Positions 44,363 to 55,095 of a stretch of DNA of 64,000 nt are shown here, one piece after another. The stretch lies in contig CAISJV010000088.1 of assembly GCA_903885795.1 (NCBI GenBank), positions 16,065-80,064 of the forward strand, written 5' to 3'. This DNA comes from an uncultured delta proteobacterium. Lineage in GTDB: Bacteria > Desulfobacterota > Syntrophia > Syntrophales > UBA8958. Made by a program: the position numbers and the translations under genes. The notes beneath the pieces are model-generated. The model was not told where the DNA came from and made no database searches. It was given only the letters and a program-made list of their open reading frames with translations. Positions within the stretch are counted from its first letter, which is position 1, and each line of letters begins with the position of its first letter.

Positions 44363-47052
44363 GGCAATTCCTTCTCGGATATCATGTGGGGTGGTGTTCC
44401 CTCGATGGGGATGATAAACTTAAATACAGCGCCGCCACCCTTGCGGTTTTCCGCCCAGATACGGCCGCCGTGGGCTTCGATGATGGCGCGACAGATGGAG
44501 AGTCCGATTCCTGCCCCCATTCGCGTATTAGTGCCGCGGGTGAATTTGCTAAAAATGACTTCTTCCTCGTTGACAGGTATGCCGGGGCCGCGGTCGGCGA
44601 TTTCAATCATGACGGCTGATTTCTGAGGGGTAACGATGATTTCAATGGGGGTACCGGTCGGGGTGTGCCGCAAGGCGTTCTCCATCAAATTCGACAACAC
44701 CTGCTCCATCAAGAGGGTGTCAAAGGGAATGAGGGGAAGAGACGGGGGTATCTTCAATTCCAGAGGGCACTCATTGAGGCGTTCTGAGATGCGGTTCAGG
44801 ACAACCCCGATGATCTCCTCCAGGGCTTGCCATTCCTTTTTCACACCGATTGCTCCGGATTCAAGCCGGGTAAGATTCAAAACATTGCGGATAATACGCT
44901 CCAGGCGATCTGTTTCCTCATGGATTGTGCGCAGCAGTTCCAGACGGGCTGGCCTGTCAAGGGACGCTTCCTTTTCCAGGAGTGTACTGGCCGCTCCCGC
45001 CACGACTGCCAAGGGCGATCTCAAATCGTGCGAGACAGAGCTCAGAAATGTATTCCTGACATTCTGGGCCTCCGCTTTCAGGCGCTCCTCATTCGCCTCC
45101 TTGGCTAGTATGACCCTCTCCATAGCCATACCAGTTTGGTTCACGAAGCTTTCAAGAAAATGGATGTTTTCGAGATCGAATACTTTCTGGGTATTTTCTG
45201 GAAGAACGCCTACAACACCAACGACGCCAGAGGATGCAATCATCGGCAGGTAGAGGGCCTTGGCCCCAGGGAGCGTGTCGGTTCCCAGGCCGGCGGATTG
45301 CCGGTTATCAAAGACCCATCGAGCAACGCCTAGTTCCTTCTGGTCGACGGCAAAGGTTCCTACGCCCGTTTCTGACGCGGTCAGTTCCCCGTGTTCCTCT
45401 AAAACCAGGATGACGATCTGGCTTTGAAACACTTCGCTGATGTGTTTGACGGCAATGTCGAAGATCCGTCCCTTCTTACGTTCGCGTGCCAGTTCTCGGC
45501 TCAGCGCGTACAAGGCTGCCGTACTCCTTTCGCGTTTTCGTGAGGCCTCCGCCAGTTCGCGTATTTGCAGCGTCAGCCGCGTGATGACATAGGCCACAAC
45601 AAACATGACGCCGAATGTCACGAGAAAGCGGATATCGTTGACGGCGAAAGTGAAATAGGGAGGTATAAAGAAGAAATCGAATGCGGCTACGCTCATCAGG
45701 GTGGCCGCAAGGGCCGGCCAGCGCCCGGTCCGTGTCGACGTGATCACGATGCCGAGGAGATAGATCATGGCGATATCTGTCCGGTCAAAATACGGGAACA
45801 TGAAACCGGCAATAGCTGTGCATATTGATACAGCTCCGAGACACCAGAACCATTCCTTGGCATTGATCTGCGGCGGAATAGGCCTGGCGCTTGACTTTGC
45901 CGTTGTCTCAGCTGCGTCCCCCGTGATCACGTATATTTCGATATCGCCACTTCCTCTAACAATCTCGTCCAGAGGAGATCCAAAAAGTTTATCTCTCCAG
46001 TGAGGATGCGTCGGTTTGCCGACGATGATCTTGCTGACGTTGCGCTGCCTGGCATAGTTTAGGATTTCCTCACTTGCCTTGTACCCCGTCAGCGTCACAG
46101 TTTGTGCGCCCAGACTTTCTGCCAGTCGCATATGTTCAGCCAAGATCTTCAAGTCCTCCTCGGATGGCTTGATGTGGGAGGGGGCCTCCACATGCACTGC
46201 TATCCACTCAGTCTTCATTCCGGCCGCCATTCTTCGGGCCGCGCGGATAAGGCGGATAGATCGGGGATTGGGACCGATGCAGACCAGAATTCGTTCCGCC
46301 GCCGGCCAGATGTCCCGTACGCCTGCGTCGCGCCGGTAAGTTTCCATCTGCTCATCCACCTGCTCGGCGGTTCGACGCAGGGCCAGCTCTCTAAGTGCTA
46401 TCAGATTACCCTTGCGGAAAAAATTCTCCATCGCCTTTTGCGCCTGCTCGGGGATGTAGACCTTCCCCTCCTTCAGGCGCTGGAGCAGATCGTCGGGTGA
46501 CAGATCGATCAGTTCGATCTCGTCAGCCCGGTCCAAAAATGAATCGGGAAAGGTTTCCCTGACGATGACACCGGTGATTTGACGGACAATGTCGTTCAGG
46601 CTCTCGAGGTGTTGGACGTTGACGGTTGTGTAGACGGAGATGCCGGCGCAGAGGAGCTCCTGGACGTCCTGCCAACGTTTTTTGTGCCGTGATTCAGATG
46701 TATTCGCATGCGCAAGTTCGTCAACGATTATTAGAGATGGGTTTCGCGCTAGCGCCGCGTCGATGTCAAATTCCCGGATATCCCGGCCGCGATGGTGTTG
46801 GGTACGGGGCGGCAGGATTTCGAGACCGTCGAGGAGGGTTTCCGTTTCCTTCCTGCCGTGGGTTTCCACAATACCCACGACAACGTCGACGCCTTCCTCC
46901 CTTCTCTTCTGAGCGGCTCCGAGCATCGCAAAGGTTTTGCCAACACCCGGGGCGGCGCCGAAGAATATCTTCATTTTTCCCTGGCGTTGACGCTTCTCTT
47001 CGGAGACAGCCCTTTCAAGGAGCTTATCGGGATCGGGTCTTTTTGTTTCCAT
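44359..47052 (-). CDS. kdpD: KdpD potassium-sensor histidine kinase
   Basis: 897 aa, full length. KdpD N-domain with Walker-like FFGAAPGVGKTFAMLGAAQ and the DELAHANTSESRHKKRWQD motif, a USP-type domain (~255-375) and four close membrane helices (~400-500). A GAF-like region follows, then HisKA with His in FLSSVSHDLRSPLAVVAGAA, and HATPase with IADRGPGIPVNEEEVIFSKF. The N-domain binds c-di-AMP in some bacteria. Gene follows kdpC after 57 bp. Confidence 0.96.
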   Translation of the reverse strand: METKRPDPDKLLERAVSEEKRQRQGKMKIFFGAAPGVGKTFAMLGAAQKRREEGVDVVVGIVETHGRKETETLLDGLEILPPRTQHHRGRDIREFDIDAALARNPSLIIVDELAHANTSESRHKKRWQDVQELLCAGISVYTTVNVQHLESLNDIVRQITGVIVRETFPDSFLDRADEIELIDLSPDDLLQRLKEGKVYIPEQAQKAMENFFRKGNLIALRELALRRTAEQVDEQMETYRRDAGVRDIWPAAERILVCIGPNPRSIRLIRAARRMAAGMKTEWIAVHVEAPSHIKPSEEDLKILAEHMRLAESLGAQTVTLTGYKASEEILNYARQRNVSKIIVGKPTHPHWRDKLFGSPLDEIVRGSGDIEIYVITGDAAETTAKSSARPIPPQINAKEWFWCLGAVSICTAIAGFMFPYFDRTDIAMIYLLGIVITSTRTGRWPALAATLMSVAAFDFFFIPPYFTFAVNDIRFLVTFGVMFVVAYVITRLTLQIRELAEASRKRERSTAALYALSRELARERKKGRIFDIAVKHISEVFQSQIVILVLEEHGELTASETGVGTFAVDQKELGVARWVFDNRQSAGLGTDTLPGAKALYLPMIASSGVVGVVGVLPENTQKVFDLENIHFLESFVNQTGMAMERVILAKEANEERLKAEAQNVRNTFLSSVSHDLRSPLAVVAGAASTLLEKEASLDRPARLELLRTIHEETDRLERIIRNVLNLTRLESGAIGVKKEWQALEEIIGVVLNRISERLNECPLELKIPPSLPLIPFDTLLMEQVLSNLMENALRHTPTGTPIEIIVTPQKSAVMIEIADRGPGIPVNEEEVIFSKFTRGTNTRMGAGIGLSICRAIIEAHGGRIWAENRKGGGAVFKFIIPIEGTPPHMISEKELP

Positions 47053-47109
47053 GTCTTTGATGTCCCGGGTAGATGATGCTTCTAAATGCTTGGTCTTACA
47101 ATAACAGAA

Positions 47110-47700
47110 TTAGCGCATGGCATCCAGCGCCATATTCAAGTACAGGACATGTACCGTGGGTTCTCCAAGAATGCCGAATTGCCTGTTCCGGATGTGTGTT
47201 CTGACAAGATCGGCGACTTTCCTGTCATCAATGTTTCGTGCTTTAGCTACCCGCGGCACCTGGTAAAAAGCTGCTGCCGGGCTGATATGCGGATCAAGCC
47301 CGCTTCCCGATGCAGTGACAAGATCCACGGGGATGGTCAACCTGTTTCCCCGATCAATGGCCAGCAGCGATGCGATGCGTTTCTGTACGACCTCCTTCAA
47401 GGCCGGGTTCGAAGGGCCAAGATTAGAACCTATGGATGATGCTCCGTTGTAGGCGACAGGCATTGTTGCGGAAGGCCGTCCCCAGAAATGCCGTGGTTCA
47501 CGGAAGGGCTGGCCGACAAGTTCAGAGGCGGTCTTTCCCTCATTGATTTTAATAAGGCTGCCATTGGCCTGCCAGGGTAACAGCGTCTGCGCCAATCCCG
47601 TAACGGCTAAAGGGTATAAAATGCCGGTCAGAAAAGTCATGGCAGCAAAGAGCAGGACGGTTGTTCGTATTAGTTGCCACATAATCATTCCCACTTTCAC
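47110..47700 (-). CDS. kdpC: KdpC potassium-ATPase subunit C
   Basis: Up to 196 aa. GTG at 47700 overlaps the kdpB stop (GTGA), but ATG at 47688 or 47682 ([12 protein letters not shown]) matches the usual KdpC beginning better. One N-terminal membrane helix, then a periplasmic domain with [34 protein letters not shown] and the C-terminal [11 protein letters not shown]. KdpC stabilises the KdpA-KdpB complex and raises ATP affinity. Confidence 0.95.
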   Translation of the reverse strand: MKVGMIMWQLIRTTVLLFAAMTFLTGILYPLAVTGLAQTLLPWQANGSLIKINEGKTASELVGQPFREPRHFWGRPSATMPVAYNGASSIGSNLGPSNPALKEVVQKRIASLLAIDRGNRLTIPVDLVTASGSGLDPHISPAAAFYQVPRVAKARNIDDRKVADLVRTHIRNRQFGILGEPTVHVLYLNMALDAMR

Positions 47701-49769
47701 GTCCAGTTTAAAAACGATAACAGCATATCAATGGCCTTGATCCCGAAAAATGGCACAACGAGCCCGCCTAGTCCGTAGATGATCAGATTCTGGCGGAGAA
47801 CTGCGGCGGCGCCCAACGAGCGGTATCTCACGCCGCGCAGCGCCAGTGGAATCAGGGCGACAATGATCAGGGCGTTGAATATGACTGCCGACAGAATGGC
47901 GCTTTGCGGCGTTGACAGGGCCATGATGTTCAGTGCCGCCAGTCCCGGATAGATTCCCGAGAAGGCAGCGGGCAGAATGGCAAAATATTTGGCCACATCA
48001 TTGGAAATACTGAAAGTGGTGAGCGTACCCCTTGTCATTAGTAGCTGCTTCCCGATGCCCACGATCTCAATCAGTTTCGTTGGATTGGAATCGAGGTCCA
48101 CCAAGTTACCAGCTTCCTTAGCTGCCTGCGTGCCTGTGTTCATGGCCACGGCCACATCAGCCTGTGCCAGCGCCGGTGCATCGTTCGTCCCGTCGCCCGT
48201 CATGGCGACTAGGTGGCCCTGCGCCTGATAAGTGCGTATCAGGTTTAGCTTCATCTCCGGTGTCGCCTGGGCCAGAAAATCGTCCACCCCCGCCTCAGCG
48301 GCCACTGCTGCCGCCGTGAGAGGATTGTCCCCGGTGATCATAACTGTCCGGATGCCCATCCGCCGCAATTCGGAGAAGCGCTCGCGCATACCGCCCTTGA
48401 CCACATCGCTCAGGCGAATAACCCCGAGTACTTGGGAACCCTCGACGACGACAAGCGGTGTGCCTCCCTGCACGGCTATTCCGTTGACGATGGATTTTGC
48501 CTCCTCTGGAAAACCGCCGTCTCTTGCCTTTACATGGGCTTCTATGGCGTCGGCCGCTCCCTTGCGGATTTCCCGCCCGTCGAGATTGACGCCACTCATA
48601 CGGCTCATGGCTGTGAAAGGGATGAAGCGAGCCCCCAGGCTCTTGATGTCGCGTTCACGGATGCCGTATTCCTTCTTTGCCAGGACAACAATGCTTCTTC
48701 CTTCCGGTGTCTCGTCAGCCAGGGATGAGAGCTGTGCAGCATCTGCCAGTTGTTGCGCTGTTGTACCTTCCACGGGCAGAAATTCTGTCGCCTCGCGGTT
48801 ACCTAAAGTGATGGTGCCGGTCTTGTCGAGTAGCAGGACATCCACGTCACCGGCGGCTTCTACGGCCTTGCCAGACGTGGCAATGACATTCGCCTGGATC
48901 ATACGGTCCATGCCGGCAATGCCGATGGCGGAGAGGAGTCCGCCGATGGTGGTTGGAATGAGACAGATGAGAAGGGCTACGATTACCGTCATGGTTACAG
49001 GCGACCCTTGCCCTGTCGCCCGGACACTGTAGATTGAAAAAGGAACAAGGGTTACGGTAGCCAGAAGAAAGATTAGTGTGAGCCCGGCGAGCAAAATGTC
49101 GAGGGCGATCTCGTTTGGTGTTTTCTGGCGCTTGGCGCCCTCCACCATGGCGATCATTTTATCGAGAAATGTCTCACCTGGATTAGCTGTGATGCGGACA
49201 ATGAGCCAGTCCGATAACACTCTTGTGCCGCCGGTTACAGCGCTTCGGTCGCCGCCGCTTTCCCTGATCACTGGTGCGCTTTCTCCCGTGATGGCGCTCT
49301 CATCAACCGATGCAACACCGACGGTTACCTCCCCATCGCCGGGAATGGTATCTCCGGCCACCACAAGCACTAAATCATCCTTTTTAAGTTGAGAACCAGG
49401 AACGACACTGGCTGTTGCATCCCGATTCGGTTCCGAGAGAAGCTTGGCCATAACATCCCGCCGTGCGCCTTTAAGTGATCTTGCCTGGGCCTTACCCCGT
49501 CCTTCCGCCATGGCTTCGGCGAAATTGGCAAACAGCAGGGTAAACCATAACCAGATGCTGACGGCCATGATGAATGACGTTCTCTCCTCACCATGGCCGA
49601 AAAGAGCCTGGAAAAAGAGCAGCGTTGTCAGGATGCAGCCGATTTCCACGACAAACATCACTGGATTTTTAACAAGGTGCAGAGGGTTAAGTTTGAGGAA
49701 AACATCAATGATAGTCTGCCAGAGTGTCTGTTTGTCAAGAAGTGAGAAGGATTTTGCCATTGTATGCAT
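47697..49769 (-). CDS. kdpB: KdpB potassium-transporting P-type ATPase
   Basis: 690 aa. P-type hallmark [13 protein letters not shown] with the phosphorylated Asp, actuator loop [15 protein letters not shown], and hinge [21 protein letters not shown]. The transmembrane segment with [13 protein letters not shown] is typical for KdpB. Energises KdpA. ATG 49769 has GAGGG upstream; 49760 is an alternative. Confidence 0.98.
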   Translation of the reverse strand: MHTMAKSFSLLDKQTLWQTIIDVFLKLNPLHLVKNPVMFVVEIGCILTTLLFFQALFGHGEERTSFIMAVSIWLWFTLLFANFAEAMAEGRGKAQARSLKGARRDVMAKLLSEPNRDATASVVPGSQLKKDDLVLVVAGDTIPGDGEVTVGVASVDESAITGESAPVIRESGGDRSAVTGGTRVLSDWLIVRITANPGETFLDKMIAMVEGAKRQKTPNEIALDILLAGLTLIFLLATVTLVPFSIYSVRATGQGSPVTMTVIVALLICLIPTTIGGLLSAIGIAGMDRMIQANVIATSGKAVEAAGDVDVLLLDKTGTITLGNREATEFLPVEGTTAQQLADAAQLSSLADETPEGRSIVVLAKKEYGIRERDIKSLGARFIPFTAMSRMSGVNLDGREIRKGAADAIEAHVKARDGGFPEEAKSIVNGIAVQGGTPLVVVEGSQVLGVIRLSDVVKGGMRERFSELRRMGIRTVMITGDNPLTAAAVAAEAGVDDFLAQATPEMKLNLIRTYQAQGHLVAMTGDGTNDAPALAQADVAVAMNTGTQAAKEAGNLVDLDSNPTKLIEIVGIGKQLLMTRGTLTTFSISNDVAKYFAILPAAFSGIYPGLAALNIMALSTPQSAILSAVIFNALIIVALIPLALRGVRYRSLGAAAVLRQNLIIYGLGGLVVPFFGIKAIDMLLSFLNWT

Positions 49770-49781
49770 ATTTTTTCCCTC

Positions 49782-51524
49782 TTATCGAATCCAGGTAAGA
49801 TGCTCGGCAATGGGTCCCAGTGCGAGAGCGGGGATAAAAGTCAGCGCACCCACCAGCATGATAACTGCTACCAAGAACAGAACAAACAATGGTGTGTGGG
49901 TGGGTAGTGTCCCCGCACCGGCGGGAACGTGCTTCTTGCGCGCGAGTGATCCGGCTGCCGCTAGTACGGGTATCATGAGGCAGAAACGCCCGATGAGCAT
50001 TGAGCAGCCAAGGGTTGCGTTATAGAAGATCGTGTTTGCGTTCAATCCGGCAAAAGCGCTACCATTATTGTTTGCCGCTGAGGAGAAGGCGTAGAGAAGC
50101 TCTGAAAAGCCGTGGGGTCCGGCATTGGAGATTCCGACAAGCCCCGGGTTAATCACAACGGCAATGGCTGTACCGATCAGGACAACAGTTGCCGGGATAA
50201 GGATGACCAGAGAAGCCATTTTGACTTCGAAGGCCTCGATCTTCTTGCCGAGGTATTCCGGTGTGCGGCCCACCATGAGCCCCGCCACGAAGACAGTAAT
50301 CAGAACGAACATAAGCATACCATACAGGCCGGAACCTACACCCCCGAAGATGATCTCGCCCAGTTGCATCAGCAAGAGGGGTGCAAGACCGCCTAAGGGT
50401 GTGAACGAATCATGCATAGCGTTGACGCTTCCATTGGAGGCGGCTGTTGTTACGATTGCCCAGAGGGCAGAATTTGCTACGCCGAGTCGGACTTCCTTGC
50501 CTTCCATGTTTCCGCCGGATTGAAGGGAACTGGCCGTTTGGTCTATGTTCATTTGCCAGAAGGAGATATTGCCCGCCTGCTCATTGAATAGACAGACCCC
50601 CAGCAGTGGTATGAGGATCACCATCATAGCGGCGAGTAGCGCCCAACCCTGCTTGCTGTCCTTAAGCATCCTGCCAAAAGTGATGCAAAGCGCCGCCGGG
50701 ATAAGAAGGATGGCCAGCATCTCCATAAAATTAGATAGTGGTGTCGGATTCTCCAACGGATGAGCTGAGTTGGCATTGAAAAAGCCCCCGCCGTTGGTTC
50801 CCAGTTGCTTGATGGCTACCTGGCTTGCCGCAGGTCCCAGGGGAATCTCCTGCCCGGATACAGTATGGCCTCCCTCATCCATAGTATTTTCCAGGAGTTG
50901 AACCCTGGCCGGACTTTCCAGTGTCTGCACCACTCCTTGGGAAACGAGAAGGAGAGCCATGATCAGCGAAAGGGGTAGCAGGATATAAATAACCGAACGC
51001 GTCAGATCCACCCAGACGTTTCCGATGGTTTGGGAAAGGGTACGCTTCACTCCCCTGATGAAGGCCATTAGTACAGCCATCCCTGACGCTGCGGAAGCGA
51101 AGTTCTGTACGGCCAGCCCCGTCATTTGCGTGAAGAAGCTCATGGTCGTTTCGCCACCGTAAGCCTGCCAGTTTGTATTGGTCACGAAGCTCACGGCGGT
51201 ATTGAAGGCCAAATCGGGGGGGACGGCAGGGAATCCGTGGGGATTGAGAGGCAGGAATCCCTGGAGTCGCTGCAACAGATATAGGGTAATAATGCCTGCC
51301 AGATTGAAAAGGAACAATCCCCCTGCGTATGTTTTCCAGGTCATTTCCTGCGCCCCATTGATTCGGCAAAATCTATAAATCCACCTTTCCATGTGACCGG
51401 CAAGCCTGCTCAAGAAAACCGGTTCTCCCGAATAAACTCTGGCCATGTAGCGCCCAAGCGGTACTGCCGCAGCAATAAGCACGATGAAATAGAGTGCAAT
51501 CTGAAGAATTCCGTTGGCGGTCAT
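49782..51524 (-). CDS. kdpA: KdpA potassium-channel-like subunit
   Basis: 580 aa from the ATG at 51524 (GGAG eight bases upstream); GTG 51533 is an unlikely start. Ten or so helices and four selectivity-filter-like repeats, with the segments SFVTNTNWQAYGGET, KQLGTNGGGFFNANSAHP, AIVTTAASNGSVNAM and SAANNNGSAFAGL. The Asn-Gly-Gly-Gly pattern in the second is the K+ filter of the family. Its start overlaps the kdpF stop by 4 bp. Confidence 0.97.
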   Translation of the reverse strand: MTANGILQIALYFIVLIAAAVPLGRYMARVYSGEPVFLSRLAGHMERWIYRFCRINGAQEMTWKTYAGGLFLFNLAGIITLYLLQRLQGFLPLNPHGFPAVPPDLAFNTAVSFVTNTNWQAYGGETTMSFFTQMTGLAVQNFASAASGMAVLMAFIRGVKRTLSQTIGNVWVDLTRSVIYILLPLSLIMALLLVSQGVVQTLESPARVQLLENTMDEGGHTVSGQEIPLGPAASQVAIKQLGTNGGGFFNANSAHPLENPTPLSNFMEMLAILLIPAALCITFGRMLKDSKQGWALLAAMMVILIPLLGVCLFNEQAGNISFWQMNIDQTASSLQSGGNMEGKEVRLGVANSALWAIVTTAASNGSVNAMHDSFTPLGGLAPLLLMQLGEIIFGGVGSGLYGMLMFVLITVFVAGLMVGRTPEYLGKKIEAFEVKMASLVILIPATVVLIGTAIAVVINPGLVGISNAGPHGFSELLYAFSSAANNNGSAFAGLNANTIFYNATLGCSMLIGRFCLMIPVLAAAGSLARKKHVPAGAGTLPTHTPLFVLFLVAVIMLVGALTFIPALALGPIAEHLTWIR

Positions 51525-51613
51525 GAGAACCACTCCGGTTTAAGCAGAGCTATAAATAGATAAATGACCAGACCCGCAGCAATGATCAGTCCGATGATAT
51601 AGAATGGTGTCAT
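51521..51613 (-). CDS. kdpF: KdpF, 30-aa membrane peptide
   Basis: 30 aa, one helix: MTPFYIIGLIIAAGLVIYLF followed by IALLKPEWFS. The LxKPEwF end is diagnostic for KdpF, which stabilises the KdpABC complex. Its stop (TGA, 51523-51521) overlaps the kdpA ATG, and its ATG overlaps the stop of the upstream lipoprotein gene (51613-51610), so all three are translationally coupled. Too short for ordinary ORF cut-offs. Confidence 0.93.
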   Translation of the reverse strand: MTPFYIIGLIIAAGLVIYLFIALLKPEWFS

Positions 51614-52167
51614 AGATAATTATCCTTAACCTTGCCCTGAAGCGTCCAATATTCTTCAGTAAGTTTTCTTTTCTTCGACTCAAGAACGATATTTTCCTTT
51701 TCAATCCCATTTACTCTCTTTTGAATGGCAGGTAATTCGACATTGGATAGATGGCCCAAGGCTCCTTTGCTATGCTCAATTAATAAGCTTTTCCATACAG
51801 ATGGATCGTCACTTTGAAATTTGCCTTTTCCGGAATGATGACTCTCAAGAAGATCCTCAAGGGCAAGCGAATAAGCCAAATCATCAATCTCTAATTCATC
51901 TGCACTTGTATAGACAGACCTACCTTCAATCAATACCGGTGTACGGTATATTTGCGGGTTAATCTTAACGGCTCTTAACCTGGATTCATGCATTTTTAGT
52001 TTGCTTATCAATTTGATATTGTCAGATATTACATTATCTAATTCATTAATTTGACGGGATATTTGTTTCATATCCTCTATCGCAGTTTCTTTTTGCGACT
52101 TGCAGGAAACCAAAAGCATAACTGTAAAAAAGATAATTATAATCAAGAAGCCTTTTCTAAGATTCAT
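51610..52167 (-). CDS. Lipoprotein leading the kdp operon
   Basis: 185 aa. Lipobox TVMLLVSCKSQK gives a lipid-anchored Cys. The mature part is mostly helical and charged, with coiled-coil stretches near both ends (KQISRQINELDNVISDNIKL; VNGIEKENIVLESKKRKLTE). No family recognised. The TGA stop overlaps the kdpF start codon by 4 bp. This places it as the first gene of the kdp transcript. It could be a periplasmic accessory to KdpC or a sensor; both are inference from position. Confidence 0.75.
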   Translation of the reverse strand: MNLRKGFLIIIIFFTVMLLVSCKSQKETAIEDMKQISRQINELDNVISDNIKLISKLKMHESRLRAVKINPQIYRTPVLIEGRSVYTSADELEIDDLAYSLALEDLLESHHSGKGKFQSDDPSVWKSLLIEHSKGALGHLSNVELPAIQKRVNGIEKENIVLESKKRKLTEEYWTLQGKVKDNYL

Positions 52168-52786
52168 TTTTTCACCCTAATCACAATCATGTTTTACGTT
52201 TTTCAAAGTGCGATCCCGAAAATGCACCAATGACGCCAACAGCTATGAGGTCCATACATCAACCCGTTTTCAGTTATAATAACACTTAAGATATCAGGAT
52301 GAAGTTAAGAAGTGGGATGAAGATGTAAATATTTTGTAAAGAAATCACCCATGTCGCTCCACAAATAAATAGCCACCCAGCGGTATTGCCGGGTATCAAA
52401 TCTAAAAGTTCAGAGGGATTACTTCAATGAGATGGAGGTGATAATGCAACGAACGGTTTGCAGCCAAAACAGTGGACAAAACAGGAGATCATATGGTTAG
52501 GCGGAGTTACCCCCGCCACCACCCGGCTCCGCGAAAAAGCTGCGGGGGAGGCCATGGAGAACTCCTTGTGGTCGAGCTGGTCACGGCGACATCTAAAATC
52601 AACTTGACGAAAGTAGGACGTTATGACAATAGGAAACACAACATAAATTATCAACATCAATAAGAAAATCAGATTTTGTTACGTATAGCAATTCGTATTC
52701 ATTGACGAGAATTTCTAAATAAATATGCCGTGGATCATGGCTTTATGAATGTTTGACTCTATGAGCGCCCAGAGGATAATTTACCT
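52168..52786. other. Intergenic region, 619 bp
   Basis: Upstream of the kdp-linked lipoprotein and upstream of the kinase at 52787. A GC-rich patch (about 52490-52580) is open in one plus frame and could encode a short peptide or a remnant (KQWTKQEIIWLGGVTPATT), but it lacks a start signal. I see no good promoter, RNA gene or repeat. Confidence 0.4.
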
Positions 52787-54286
52787 GTGACCAGAAAACC
52801 CACCTATGAAGACCTAGAACAAAGAATCAGAGTACTCGAAGAAGAATCAATCACAATCAAGCAGGCAGAAGAGTTGCTACGGGAGAGCGAAGAGGAATAT
52901 CGGATCCTTCTGTCAGAATCACCCGACCCCACTTTCTCCTTTACCCCGGAAGGGCAATACAGATATGTCAACAAAGCCTTTGCTGAAGGCGTCGGCAAGC
53001 CGGTCGAGGCCATAATCGGCAAGAATATCTGGGATGTTTTTCCCAAAGAGGAGGCAGACAAGCGCTTTGCCTCACTGAGCAAGGTCTTCCACACTGGTAA
53101 GGAGCAGGTCATTGAGGTGCGCGTTCCGCGTGCAGACGGCGACCGCTACTACATAACGACGATTACTCCGATCAAGGACACGAAAAAGGAAATGCTTTAT
53201 GCGATCTGTTCATCCAAAGATATCACCGAGCGCAAGCTTGTGGAAAAGGCTAAGTGGGAGAGCGAGGAAAGATTTCGCCAGGTTGCGGAAAGCTTGCAGG
53301 AAGCTGTCTGGTCTTCCGATCTATCGGGGAAATATGATTATTTGAGCCCAATCATGGTCCACATCTATGGCCGACCGTTATCGGAAATGATTGGCAACCA
53401 GGACTTCTGGATCGAGTCTGCCCATCCCGAGGACCAAGCCGCGGTCCGCGCCTCGGGAGAAGCGCTACTTCGCAATTCCCGGGTTGAACTCGAATACCGG
53501 ATCATTCTACCGGATGGTACGGTGCGGTGGGTTGCTGATCGAAAACTCTTACTTCGGAACGAGCACGGTGAACCATACAAAATAACTGGAATTCTTTCTG
53601 ACATCACCGAACGCAGGCTGACTGAGGAGAATGTCAAGGCATCACTTCGGGAGAAAGAGATCCTCCTTAGTGAAGTCCATCACCGGGTGAAGAACAACAT
53701 GCAGGTGATATCCGGCCTTCTCGATCTTCAGGCGAAGGCAAGCGGAAATCCGGAGCTGACCGAAAGGTTGAATGAGAGCCAGAGGCGAATTCGATCTATG
53801 GCCCTGATCCATGAAAAACTCTACGGGTCAAAGGATTTCGCAAGAATCGATCTGGCCGATTATGTGAGAACCCTGTCACAAGAGTTATTTCAATCGCAAA
53901 AAATCAATCTCGGGGAAATAGATCTGATCGTCCAAACCGATGGCAGTAATGTTTATGTGGATATTAACAAGGCTATCCCCTGTGGGTTGATTCTGAACGA
54001 ATTGATTTCCAACGCCCTTAAACATGCCTTTCCCGGCGATGGACCGGGTGAATTACGGATCATCATCCACGAAAAGAAAAACACGGAGATAGAGATCATC
54101 GTCCGGGATAATGGCTTGGGTCTGCCGGACGATATTGATATTCACCAGCCACGGACGGTGGGGTTACATCTTGTCTACGGGCTTGTAACGAAGCAGCTTG
54201 ATGGTCAAATAGAAGTCAGACGGGGCGCCGGAACAGAATTCCAGATTACAATCCCTTACGATTTGTCAGAGGAGAGGTTATTATGA
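52787..54286 (+). CDS. PAS-PAS sensor histidine kinase (HisKA_2/HWE-like)
   Basis: 499 aa, GTG start, soluble. A short coiled coil is followed by two PAS/PAC units (~35-150 and ~160-280, ending SSKDITERK and LSDITERR). The dimerisation box is of HisKA_2 type with His in LLSEVHHRVKNNMQVISGLL. The HATPase has LILNELISNALKHAFPG and VRDNGLGLPDDIDIHQ. Kinases of this type often signal to receiver proteins without DNA binding; none is adjacent. Ribosome-binding site weak. Confidence 0.88.
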   Translation: MTRKPTYEDLEQRIRVLEEESITIKQAEELLRESEEEYRILLSESPDPTFSFTPEGQYRYVNKAFAEGVGKPVEAIIGKNIWDVFPKEEADKRFASLSKVFHTGKEQVIEVRVPRADGDRYYITTITPIKDTKKEMLYAICSSKDITERKLVEKAKWESEERFRQVAESLQEAVWSSDLSGKYDYLSPIMVHIYGRPLSEMIGNQDFWIESAHPEDQAAVRASGEALLRNSRVELEYRIILPDGTVRWVADRKLLLRNEHGEPYKITGILSDITERRLTEENVKASLREKEILLSEVHHRVKNNMQVISGLLDLQAKASGNPELTERLNESQRRIRSMALIHEKLYGSKDFARIDLADYVRTLSQELFQSQKINLGEIDLIVQTDGSNVYVDINKAIPCGLILNELISNALKHAFPGDGPGELRIIIHEKKNTEIEIIVRDNGLGLPDDIDIHQPRTVGLHLVYGLVTKQLDGQIEVRRGAGTEFQITIPYDLSEERLL

Positions 54287-54344
54287 AAAGTGTGAACAGT
54301 ATATTTTATCTGTTACCAAGGTTTGCATTTTCAGGAGAAACCAC

Positions 54345-54854
54345 ATGAACCAAGTGAGATTTTTTGCGTGCATATCATTAATTACGTTATTTAGCTTTTG
54401 TATTGCAGGAGAGGGCCTGTCCTCTGAAAAGACGCCGGTTACAGAACATGTGGTCAAAGGAGAGCAAGAGAAGGTTGCCAAGGAAGAGGCTTTAATCAAA
54501 GAAAAATACCCCAATGCGATTCGTACTTCATCAGGCCTGATGTATATTGTCTTGACGGAAGGAAATGGTGCAACACCAAAAAGTGGAGCGCTCGTAGAGG
54601 CTCATTATACCGGCAGGTTACTTGATGGAACTAAGTTTGACAGCTCGATGGATCGAGGAAAACCACTCCTGTTTCTGGTCGGGAGAGGTGAAGTAATCAA
54701 AGGTTGGGATGAGGCTTTTCTTTCAATGAGAAAGGGAGAAAAACGTATTCTCATCATACCACCTGGTCTGGCTTATGGCGATAGGGGTATGGGAACAATT
54801 CCACCTAATGCAACTTTGATTTTTGAAGTAGAACTTATTTATTTTCTCCAATAA
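54345..54854 (+). CDS. FKBP-type peptidyl-prolyl cis-trans isomerase
   Basis: 169 aa with an N-terminal signal-like segment (FACISLITLFSFCIAGEG). The FKBP domain is at ~70-169: VEAHYTGRLLDGTKFDSSMD, the VIKGWDEAFLSMRKGEKRIL core and IPPGLAYGDRGMGTIPPNAT. All main active-site residues (Tyr, Phe, Asp, Trp, Tyr) are present. It catalyses proline isomerisation on periplasmic proteins. It lies 58 bp after the kinase and is the last gene before the integration site. Confidence 0.92.
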   Translation: MNQVRFFACISLITLFSFCIAGEGLSSEKTPVTEHVVKGEQEKVAKEEALIKEKYPNAIRTSSGLMYIVLTEGNGATPKSGALVEAHYTGRLLDGTKFDSSMDRGKPLLFLVGRGEVIKGWDEAFLSMRKGEKRILIIPPGLAYGDRGMGTIPPNATLIFEVELIYFLQ

Positions 54855-55003
54855 GTACGCATTTACGGGAGCCAGAGGGGTATTAAGGCCCGATCATGCA
54901 GTGGCAATGGACGGGGGGGGGGATGATCCGGGGGCGGTATGGAAATGGAGTTAATCTTTTTCTTCTGCTGGGGATAGCGCTGGGGGATTGATTTTCGGGA
55001 ATG

Positions 55004-55042
55004 AAAAAAGGGGCAGAAATTTCTTTCTAACCCCTTGTTTTT
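55004..55042. terminator. Terminator between FKBP gene and tRNA-Glu fragment
   Basis: AAAAAAGGGG pairs with CCCCTTGTTTTT around a 19-base interval. On the minus strand it lies directly after the CCA end of the tRNA fragment, where it would end the tRNA-Glu transcript. Confidence 0.65.
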
Positions 55043-55048
55043 ATTAAT

Positions 55049-55095
55049 TGGCGTCCCCACGGGGAGTCGAACCCCGGTTACAGGCGTGAAAGGCC
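55049..55095 (-). other. tRNA-Glu (TTC) 3' fragment, attachment site
   Basis: On the minus strand the sequence runs from GCCTTTCACGCCTG (anticodon loop with TTC and the 3' anticodon stem) through a complete T arm GGGGTTCGACTCCCC and acceptor end TGGGGACGCCA with encoded CCA. The 5' half (acceptor, D arm) is missing; similarity stops after three bases of the 5' anticodon stem. This is the duplicated 3' end left by site-specific integration, not a functional tRNA. Confidence 0.88.
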
